Shown here: piece after piece, positions 47,912 through 64,000 of the stretch
Position numbering within the stretch: position 1 is the first letter of the stretch
Layout: each line of letters starts with the position of its first letter
Assembly: GCA_947561715.1 (NCBI GenBank)
Contig: OX387203.1
Location: 15,872,001 to 15,936,000 of the forward strand
From: Ascidia mentula
Taxonomy: Eukaryota; Chordata; Ascidiacea; Phlebobranchia; Ascidiidae
Length of the DNA: 64,000 nt
Direction: 5' to 3'
The notes under the pieces: model-generated
What the model saw: only the letters and a program-made list of their open reading frames with translations
What the model was told of the DNA's origin: nothing
Database searches by the model: none
Program-made: the position numbers and the translations under genes

Positions 47912-50900
47912 CTACTTAATAAAGAAAATATCTTCAAGCAATTCCGAGTCCTCCGGATCAAACGTTGACCTGTGCATGACGTCACTCGTCCCTGATACGC
48001 GCATCGCGGTCGTGACGTCACGCGAGAGTGACGTAATAGCCTCAGTGTCATCGACTAACTGACTGAGGTCGCTTAAATTGTTCATGGTACTGTTGTGTGG
48101 ACGACGAGGCGAGGAGGCAACTACGTCAATTACGTCATCAGATAGTGACGTGGTGAATGCGTGACGTGGGCGGTTGGTGAGAGAAAGGGAAGATTTGTAG
48201 GTTGTGTTGGGGTTGGACTTGCTCATCGAAGTGTATCTGGAAAATATGGTGGTTTACAATTTCATGACTTGTCGTTCCAACAACAATCTACACCTGGTTG
48301 AAGGTTCGGATTTTCTGTCGTGGAAATAACTCGACGTCTCATCTCCGTCGGTTTCTCCAAACAAACCTGCGAGTATTTCAATAACAAGGAATATCTTCTA
48401 CCAATTTAACAAACGAAATATATTGGTCTTATATGGATGCCAACATATGTTTACTTTGGAAATACATGTTTTCGTGAATGTGGCAAACCTAACAGACTAA
48501 ATGTACCTCAATAACGTTTTGGCGAACTACACAAAGTTATACAAGTTATTCACGCTTACACTACCTTTTCGTATATGAACGATATTTGACTATGTTGCAA
48601 CTGCTACTTTTTAAACCTATTAGTTTTATACAAACCAATCGACTCTCCGGTTGGTCGAGGCTTGGTCATGTGACGCATGGAATTAGCCAATCCCTGGCCG
48701 CGTATCGGCTCCGTGTCGTAATCATGTCCGATATTGAGGTCATACGAGAGATCACGTGAGCTTGGGAACTCCCCATCGACGGAAGGAAATTTTCCTTTGT
48801 AGCGGAAATGTTTCATTCTGTCCATGTAATGTGCATGGCGGTCCTGTGGATAAAACCAAGTGTTTATATGAATAAAACACACATATAACAGTTAAAAATC
48901 ATTTAAAGAGGTAGGATTCGAATACAAAAAATACAGTTTTGTAACAAGAACCACATAACTGTTATTGCATCGTCAAGAAATTTTGTGGAACTTTTTAAGA
49001 TGTTGCACAGGCAGCAAAATTCCACCACTGTATTTAAATCCTATAATTTGATCATTAAAATATACAACATTTTTTGTGACAGATTGAAATATCCTGCCTT
49101 TAGCTCCCTATGTCTTCTTCGTAATTGTTCTTCTTGTTCAGCCAGAAGTTTCTGAAGGTGGAATTGCTCTTCCTCCAGCTCTTCCTTTTGTCTGAGAAGT
49201 TCATCACGGCGACCGGTTGGACTCATCGAGCGTAAACGATTTCCAAAATCAAACGCCAATTCTATGATAATATGAATGTTGTTGCTCAAAACAGAAATAA
49301 CCACAAGGTTATGAAGATTTTCATGTTTTAATAAAAATTAGTCAAACACACCCACAATCATATTCAATGCATTTTTTGTAACTTTTACTAATTTACATTT
49401 GTTCTCTATTTTTGATAAAAAAATGTTTGACGATAAAATTATTGTGTTAATTTTGTTCTAATTAGGCAAATTTCTGGATAAACCGAATCTTGATCAACTG
49501 TAAGAGTAATTCTGTATTATCTCTAGTGTTAAGTTAAATAAACAAGTGTTAAGTTAAAATTGTAAAATGTTTGATTTTATTACTTTATACCTCGTGCTTG
49601 CTCATCCGTATCTGTTGTTACCGACGACTGATCATCATGTCTCATATTTTTCAAAAATTCACGAGCAAAATCATCATTTCTATTCTGATAAGCTCTTGAA
49701 ATACGAGCGCCCTCATTCAATATGTTGGTTGGTTTCACTTGATCCATGGTTTGAACGGCAGCAACTTTGTATTTTTGCTGATAGTTTTTGGAGCTCGGTG
49801 ATCTGGAGTTGTTAGAAGGATCCTAAGAACAATAAGTAACCTTCAACAAGAGCTTTCAAAACAATTCATGTTTATAAAATATATTAAGTGAGCTACATAC
49901 TCGGCTACTGTTTTGACCTCTGACATTTTATCAGTGGTGATTATATGACGATCTTTTCACACAAAACATTGAGAAAATGGAACTCACTTAATAAATATTA
50001 TAGCTGTTACGCAGCCTGCAAATGTCAAGAAATGAATTATTTTTAATACTGGACATCTTACCACTGTTTGACAATAACTTTCTCCCAAACCATTGTCATG
50101 AAGGGGAACACTTTCAGTTTCATCATCCAGTTCGCGAATAGTTATGTCCCGATGATTGACTGAATCACTTGGAGAAGTATTTTTCACATTAATATGTTGT
50201 CCTTCTGCATTTCTGAAAGATTTGATTGAAAACGTTTAAAAAAACTCTGTCAACTTTCGCACAAGACAAATATATTTCACTAAAAAAGCATTCTGAGTGT
50301 CTGTGGTCAATAACATAGGGTAAAAATCATTGCAACCATAGGGCCTGACAGGGGAGTGAAGTCAACAGAAATGATTACAAAACCACTGATAATAGCGGTA
50401 TATAAAATTTGTGCAATCATTTAAAAGGATATGCTTTTAATATGAACCGTTATTTCTTTGATCTAAAGCAGTGCCTTGAAAAATACATATAATCTAAACT
50501 TCCTTTTTTTGATCAAATATGGATTAATATCATTGCACAATGTGATAAACATTTTAAGCACAACCAAAAAATGTTGTCCTTTGTCAAATAGGGTCATCAT
50601 CCTGACATAATTAATCCCACAAAAACAGACAAATCATCATTTTAATCAACCGCAACAAGAAGTTCTCTATTTTGGTCTATTACAAGGAAATAGTTATGTT
50701 GAAATGACCTTAAGAAAACAATTCAAAATAACTGTAAGAATGCAATTAGAAAACAAACAACTTACGTTGGTGTTACAGCTTTTTCTGCTTTTGTAAGCAA
50801 TTTATTAATATCATTACTGACTTCCTTCTGTTGTTCACTGAGTTTGCTCTGATAGAAAGCAAGAAGTTTCTGACAATCTTGGTATTGGGCCACCATCATT

Positions 50901-51600
50901 TTTTGCTCCTTTTCAATTCTGATTTTCTCAGCTTTAATTTGTTTTAGCTGAAATTCAAATTTATTTCTTAATTTCACTCAGCACATTTTTTTTATAAAAC
51001 CATTTTTTACTGACTAAGCCCACTGGCATAATTTTTGCTAATTTCCTAATTAATTTTTTGTTTTGTGAACAAATTCTGCTGAAAATTTTTTACCTGATGT
51101 GAAAATATCTTCTTTGCTTCTCCTAATTGCTGTTGTGTTGCTTCTTTTTCCTCACTGGTTTTGGAAAGTTCTCGAATTAAGTTTGCGACCCTTTCTTTGT
51201 CTTCAGCACAAAGGTCTTTTAAAGAGGCCCGGTGGCCTTTGGTGGAAATTCCTTCAAAATGTTACAATTTTAGATTTTATGATAAAGTCCAACCACGTAC
51301 ATAAACAATTTGTAATCACTTTTTGAATCTTTAAGTTTTTGATCAGCAGATTTTGAAGTCATGAACTTTTTCTGTGGGGATGCCTGCACAAAAATTAACT
51401 TATAGTGATCACAATATATAAAATAGAGAATACCAATTCGCAATTTCAGTTACCGGTTTAGGGCCTTTCTTGGAATTTTTAACATCCGACGAGGGCATAT
51501 TTTTGTTCCGTGTGAGACGCTCCGAAACTCCAGGAACAAATGAAACTAGTTCTTCGTTTTCTTCACCACAAGACCAAAATATCTCAACGCCTTTTGACAT
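47912..51600 (-). CDS. KIAA1328: Hinderin (KIAA1328) homologue, coiled-coil protein
   Basis: Nine exons: 51600-51454, 51383-51320, 51236-51094, 50947-50766, 50212-50062, 49822-49591, 49261-49098, 48843-48632, 48236-47912; phases agree, giving 539 aa (human 577). Conserved signatures: FVPGVSERL near the N-terminus; ASLKDLCAEDKERVANLIRE, which closely matches hinderin; a long coiled coil with QYQDCQKLLAFYQSKLSEQQ; and a second coiled coil with LLRQKEELEEEQFHLQ. The C-terminal third is low in hydrophobics and Ser/Thr-rich. Human hinderin is reported to bind the cohesin subunit SMC3; little else is known. The intron after the exon ending at 49098 appears to start with GC (AAG then GCAGGA); no GT donor in phase exists nearby. 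The last junction (48632 to 48236) uses a weak GTATAA donor; an alternative end is the stop at 48604-48606. It is divergent from FHIP2A with about 1 kb between. Confidence 0.88.
49883..49992 (-). repeat. Decayed hammerhead-type element in hinderin intron 5
   Basis: Inverted ends ATTAAGTGAGCT (49883-49894) and AACTCACTTAAT (49981-49992). The minus strand, sense to the gene, contains CTGATAA, then GGTCAAAACAGTAGCC and TGTAGCTCAC. That is the hammerhead layout with mutations in both core strands (CTGATGA to CTGATAA, GAAA to AAAA), so it is presumably inactive. Confidence 0.5.
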
Positions 51601-52575
51601 GGCGCAATCAAACAACAAATTATGTGAGGTTATCCGTTTTTTTTATTACGAAATAACCGACTCCTGACTTATTGCGAATCTTTAAAAATACCCGCGACTT
51701 TAAAGAGAAACGACCGTGACGAAAACAAACATTTCCTTAGACATGCTTGGATAAACATAGTTTATTTAAATTTAAAGTAAATTTTTTTTTTTTAATTTAA
51801 AAATAATTGTAAAAAATCACTTAAGGAATTATAAATAACACTAATATTAACAGAATATTTACAAAAGTAAACAAAATACTTACACGTTTTGCAAAGAACA
51901 AATTTCCTTCCAAAAGCGAGAAATTTTTCGACAGATTTAAATTTATTATATCAAAAATCACAATTAGTTTCCTCTACAGTTTTTTTTCTCTTTTGTAAGT
52001 TAAGTTTTATTGTTGTGTTTCTATTGCGTGACCTCAATTAAAACTGAAAATTACTTTTGTGACGTATTGTGAGGGCTAATGTTGACGTTTGTACTCGTGA
52101 AGTTGTTCGCAGCTGGACGTGGTTTTTTAAGCAATCAGTTAATTTAGCTTCAAGTTCTTTTCCAAGTTTCAGTTATTTTTTCTTTGCCATAAACTATTGT
52201 TGGATTATTTACTGTAAAGCTGCGCTGCGTTTATCAAAAATAATGTTGATGTTGTGTGTTAAATATAGACTGATTGATACCTTGTATTGTGGAAAAATAT
52301 ATTTTAGGTGGGCCTATCGCTTATATATGCTACACCTCCCAATTTGGAAGCAGAACAATATTGTTATCGTTTCATTAAAACCGCGTTACTCCGCAATCTG
52401 TATATTAGATCTATGTTATAACAGTTATATAGTTATGGTCATAATTACTCTATTACAATTTAATGTTCCTATTTGTAGCTGACAGCTTTATTGTAAGATT
52501 GTAATGTTGTGAATATGATTATGATAAAAGGATAACGCTAACATTTCTAGCAAGTCCTGGGCCAGTACTCAGTAC
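51601..52575. promoter_or_regulatory. Divergent promoter region between hinderin and FHIP2A
   Basis: This 975-bp stretch lies head to head between two start codons and probably carries both promoters. No TATA box or CpG island is obvious. TTTCTAG at 52544-52550 is a plausible splice acceptor just before the FHIP2A start. It would fit an upstream noncoding exon or spliced-leader trans-splicing, which is common in ascidians. An open frame at 52069-52482 is hydrophobic, lacks family resemblance and is probably chance. Confidence 0.35.
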
Positions 52576-59684
<7,109 letters not shown>

Positions 59685-60898
59685 TGAAGAGCCAAAAAAC
59701 ACATTTTATTGTTTTTAAGACACAGCGAGTAGTGGTCGCGTACTCGTTTTACCTTTTTTGAACTTTGCTTTTTGAATACCGATGATATGCGAGCTATAAG
59801 GCTTGACTGAATCAGGCAATCGTGCAATTGATTGAAAACAGCTTGAGTTTCAATTTATAACTTCCCAAGCAAAACTGCTACTTCCCTTTGTACTGCCTGT
59901 GAAAAGTTTTTGTGTTTTGCAACAGGAAGCCAGAACTAAAATTGTGTTAGGATTTAGTTGGTGAAAGTGAACAACTTTTCATCAAATGGCAATTTCTCTT
60001 CTAACTAGTCGTATGGAATTGATGTGTCCTTAGTTTTGGTGAATATTATTGATGTGGATTTTACCATCGCCCGTCTTTTGTACAGTTTCAACATTGGGGA
60101 ACTATTCTTCCTAAGTTAACTTAATGCAATTAAACGTTCATGATTTCAATTCCATGTCAGGTTTTAACAATGACGTTGCAAGCCAAGTAGAATTTCTATG
60201 TCATTTCAAGATGCCGAATAAAAACACCATGACTGTAAAAACCTCAATTTAGTATCAGTTTCCCAACTCATTTGGCTACGTGTTTCCTGTCAGATTATTT
60301 TACCTCGATGGAACACCATCTCAGTAATGGAAAGTTTTATAAACTTCCTAACTGAAAGTATATTGAAAGATATATAGGTGCCTAGTTTTCATTTTTCCAG
60401 GGCGGGTATATTATGACATCATAATAGGTTACTATGACAGAATCATCTAAAAACTGTGTTGAATTTTAATGCAAGAGGCGTATTAGCCAATAAAAAAATT
60501 CCTGGTCAATTTAACTGCAAATTATTTTGTGGTAAGTGCTGTCATCAGCTCTGCCAACTGAAATTATTCAAATAACAAAGTATGCTTTTATTTTAGCTTT
60601 TCGCTGTTGGAAAGAAATGAAAATCTGCTTTTGAAAAACTTATGTCACAGACAAATGAATCAGGGAAAAAGAAAATCACAGTTTGAAACGAAACAAGTAA
60701 AACACCTAGTTTAATATCATTTCAGTTACTCCAAAAAGAATTGGGTCACAGCAAAATGCTGAGTTACCAGCACTGAGGTTTATGCGTCAAAATATAGAGA
60801 AGCTTTTTTGTATAAAAAATAGTATTTATCGTCATGGTGTCAATTTTTTGAAATCCTTATTAACAGGAAATTATTTTGGAGATCCACAAATTTTATTT
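59685..60898. other. Convergent intergenic gap between FHIP2A and NEMP
   Basis: It contains the FHIP2A 3' UTR (candidate AATAAA at 60217-60222). On the minus strand AATAAA (plus-strand TTTATT at 60892-60897) lies just after the NEMP stop, which would give a very short 3' UTR if used. No other gene or repeat is seen. Confidence 0.45.
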
Positions 60899-63800
60899 TT
60901 AATCACTATCTTCGCTCATGTATTCTTCTTTCATTAAACTCATGGTAGGCAGTGAATTTCCATGGGGATCAGATTCATTCTCGCTGTCAGTCATCTGTTG
61001 CATATCCTCTTCATACATGCTCACTTCCTGGTCTTGCACATGGGGATCCCCCTCCACAAACTGGGCAAATCTGAACAAATCAAATTTTCTGTGCAACCAG
61101 GAATTAAATTTTTTCACTGATGTGTGGATGCGGTCGCTGTAAGACTGGTTCAGTTAATTGTGGCAAAATCTAGTCTTTAACCAGGCATCGTCCTAAAACC
61201 AGTTACGTTAACTCATTAAGGTAGAAATTGTTAAGATTTTTTTTATATATATTTGCGGAATTGTTGCCTGTAAAGGCGAAATAGATTTCTTAATCAACTA
61301 CTTGACCTCAACATGAAACATTTTGTTTCAAACAATTCAATTACAGTCAAAGCATTGAGTTATAGAAGTGCTATTCTTGCCAAACCTCCAACACGTTTGA
61401 TTTTAGATCACAGAAAAAATCTAGGTGTAAACCTTGACCATTTTTAGTTTTTTTATGGCACTGAGGTTATCCCAGGCAAGTAACCAATTAATCAGGTTTT
61501 CTTGGATACAAAAAAAAACTCACAATAACACATTTTGATCACCACCTAGTGGTGTAAGATGTTGAATTAATTTATAACCTGCCAGGTGACTCCAACCTCG
61601 AGAGAGTTTTCCATGGAGAACAATGGGGGCTGTTACAAAACCCCCGAAGTTCTTCAAGCGCTCTTTTCGTCTCTCTTTCGCCCTCCAATAAATATTCCTC
61701 CTCAGTGAGGAGTCGACGAGGTTTAGAATCAGCAAATTTACCCAAAACAATTCTCCTACATAAATGTTGTTTATTTACATTTCCATGTTCAATCCATGAT
61801 TAGGCATAAATAAGATGGATGAAAGTTTATGTTATTAAAATCTCCTGGTAGCTTTATGGCCAACAAAGACATAGTAGCAGATACTTTCAACAATTTAGTA
61901 ATAAATCCTAAGTCGTTTGTTTTACGAAGTTTTTCAATTACCGAATACATTCACTAAACCTGCTAATTCAAATTTAACTGAAATTTATCACAGAAATAAG
62001 GTTTTTATGGTGTTTTTTATCAATTTAATTGAACTTAAGCCACATTGGACGTAACCGACCACAATATTTCAACTTGCCCACTTACAATATTGGATTTTGT
62101 TTTAACGTTCTGGTGATCTCATGCACTTTACCAACTGTACTGAGATTTTCCAAGAGTTTTTGAGTGGAAACGCCAAATATTATTGCAAGCGAAACCTATA
62201 AAAACTTTATTATTTTAATATCAAACAGTTTTGTTTCTTTGTTTGCTAAATAGGACTACTTTAATTTAGTGTGTATATTGTTTATCCACTAGTATTTTTT
62301 TTTGCGGAAAACGTTTAATTCAAAAAAATACAAATAACTTCTTACTTTTGGCAGTTGCGTTCCGTTATAAATTAAAATTACTGAAATAATTTGAATCGTC
62401 CACTGAATAATGTTGTGAGTCCTCGGATCCTGCGCCGGTCCAAGACGATAACAAACAGCAAAACTTCCAAAACCTAACAAGCAGGAAATGTATTAAAGTA
62501 ATTTAACCTTGGATGAGAAAATGTGAAACCAACCAGCAAGAAAGAGATAGGCAGCAACTACATAATAATGCTGCAACAAAATTTCCGTCAAATTTTTCCA
62601 AATGTGTGAAATAATCCAAGCACATATTGACCAGCCACCAAGTAACACAGTGTAAGTAGCTTGTTTCTGCAATATACAAAGAAATGTTTTTGACAAGTTA
62701 AATTGCTATTCAAAAGTAACCAATATTAAACAACATTTGTTCATCAAAACTACTTTGAAATGAGAATGTTTAAAACACTTTTAACTGCTCAAAATATTTT
62801 TGTGCACAACTATTTAATCCACAACATACATTTCTTCTTTAATTTTGAGCATTGATGTAAAGAATAATTAAGCACACAATATTCTGAAATAAATAATGCA
62901 AGAAACTTGCCTTTGGAAGAAGTCGGCTCAAAATAAAAACCAGCACAAGCATCGAAGCCAAAACTCCAACTCCAACCCCGGTTGAATAATAAAACATGAC
63001 AGACTTTGACAATCGTCCGGAAAGATAAAATAAAATCAAACCCAAAGTAAGGCATGAACAACAAGCAATGTCGAATCCTATGACGGATTTTTTAAAAAAA
63101 AGTTGCAGATTTTGTTTGTGAATCTTACTTTTAATGTAGGTTTGAATTGTCATGACTTGTTCAATGTGTGAAGGTTCCACAACGATCACAGTGTCTTTGA
63201 ATGGAGATGTGCAGTGAGTTTTTATAACTTTTTCACGACTTTTGGGCGAGAAAATCCTCTGGAAAACAACCTAAATCAACATGCTCAATTAAAAAAAATT
63301 ATGTTAATGACAGAGGTGGTTATCTCAACTTTATTAGGATGAAGATATAGAAAAATATATCTTAGGATAACAACAAATGTAAAAGTTAACAGAGTGTTTT
63401 TTTTCCAAAGAAAAATTAACTATGTCACAAAAATGTTGCTCTTTTCAATAATATTATGTTACTTACAAAAGCTATTTTATACCAGTTGTCAGTTTCCACA
63501 AAATCCTCAGTACGCTGAGTTTTAATGTTGAGATTGAAATCCCCATCTAAAGAGCTCACTTGGATAAGATTGCAACCCAACATCTAAAAATAGCACATAA
63601 ATAACAAAGAAAATAAAGTAGTACAAAAACAGCCATATAAGCTACATTTTTCTAATAAAAAAGCCAATAATTTGGGCATTGGTGCGTGCGAACTAACATT
63701 CACAAGGGCAACCTAATTAACACACTGGCAAACATTCAAACCATAAAAACTGCATACATAGCCGATGTTTCCTATTGCCGGCAGAACAAATCGTTTACTC

Positions 63801-63997
63801 GTGTTGAAATTTCTTTCATCAAATGATTTCAAAGCAACAAAATCTTCATATTTTTCTGCAGAGGAAAAATATAAATTTTCAACACAACTTCCACAAGCAA
63901 AAAGTAAATTATTCTTACCTTCTGCCAAACAGAAACTCAATAAAGGTACAAATGCGATCCAAATTAGCAATACTTCGTTAATATCAACCTTTAACAT
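60899..63997 (-). CDS. NEMP1: NEMP-family nuclear envelope integral membrane protein
   Basis: Exons found: 63997-63919, 63855-63758, 63583-63467, 63270-62911, 62666-62534, 62473-62346, 62195-62132, 61755-61579, 61070-60899. The exons at 62132 and 61755 do not join in phase, so one short exon (about 30-45 nt, length one more than a multiple of three) is missing from my model. The protein is about 450 aa. It has an N-terminal signal peptide (LLIWIAFVPLLSFCLA), a lumenal domain, then several membrane spans with NEMP motifs: MFYYSTGVGVGVLAS, LLGGWS, GSFAVCYRLGP, RRLLTEEEYLLEG, GFCNSPHCSPWKTLSR and RFAQFVEGDPHVQDQEVS. Family role: inner nuclear membrane protein that stiffens the envelope, needed for fertility in animals. 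The intron after 62911 begins with GC (AAG then GCAAGT), supported by family alignment across the join. Whether it is NEMP1 or NEMP2 is undecided; an ancestral single gene is likely. Confidence 0.88.
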
Positions 63998-64000
63998 TTT

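Noticed and set aside
52069-52482. 137-codon hydrophobic plus-strand frame upstream of FHIP2A
   Set aside because: AT-rich, low-complexity composition, no homologue recognised, and located in the divergent promoter region.

Overview
The window looks like a tunicate nuclear genome, most probably an ascidian such as Ciona. The reasons are AT-rich DNA, compact multi-exon genes with small GT-AG introns, chordate-type genes (ectodysplasin, hinderin, FHIP2A, NEMP) at moderate divergence from vertebrates, and many short MITE/SINE-like insertions. The species is an inference. All gene models were built by hand from reading frames, splice sites and remembered family sequence; no search was run.

Layout. 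(1) 1973-7228, minus: an eight-exon ectodysplasin (EDA)-like TNF ligand with membrane anchor, furin-type site, collagen stretch and TNF domain. (2) 8241-36000: four tandem units of about 7 kb, each with one minus-strand gene for an alpha-1,6-fucosyltransferase (FUT8, GT23)-like type II Golgi protein. Copy 1 (9995-14120) has a nonsense codon. Copies 2 (16283-21642), 3 (23936-28396) and 4 (30691-35582) read through intact. Copy 4 keeps a longer stem encoded by two exons; copies 1-3 have these fused by a deletion. The units carry datable insertions: a hAT-type MITE beside every start codon, a SINE-like element upstream of copies 1-3 but not 4, and a TTAA-flanked element only in copy 2. (3) 36001-45711: a repeat-rich gene desert with a complete hammerhead ribozyme motif (37109-37161), a 524-bp insertion carrying a tRNA-like sequence (39410-39482), and a possible small two-exon gene (42533-42936). 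(4) 45712-63997: four genes, RASL10-like GTPase (+), hinderin/KIAA1328 (-), FHIP2A/FAM160B1 (+) and NEMP (-). They are arranged convergent, divergent, convergent. A second complete hammerhead motif lies in the sense orientation in intron 8 of the FHIP2A gene.

The most unusual signal is the hammerhead family. Two copies have the full conserved core, three-helix fold and NUH cleavage site, and several decayed copies are scattered through introns and the tandem units. In most of them the stem I strand coincides with short terminal inverted repeats, which suggests a small mobile element that carries a self-cleaving RNA. The fucosyltransferase array is the main gene-family novelty: a local expansion showing nonsense decay, exon fusion and patchwork similarity that suggests gene conversion.

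The protein genes do not form one pathway. EDA is a secreted/membrane signal, the fucosyltransferases are Golgi glycan enzymes, FHIP2A belongs to a dynein-adaptor family, hinderin is a coiled-coil protein reported to bind SMC3, and NEMP is an inner nuclear membrane protein.
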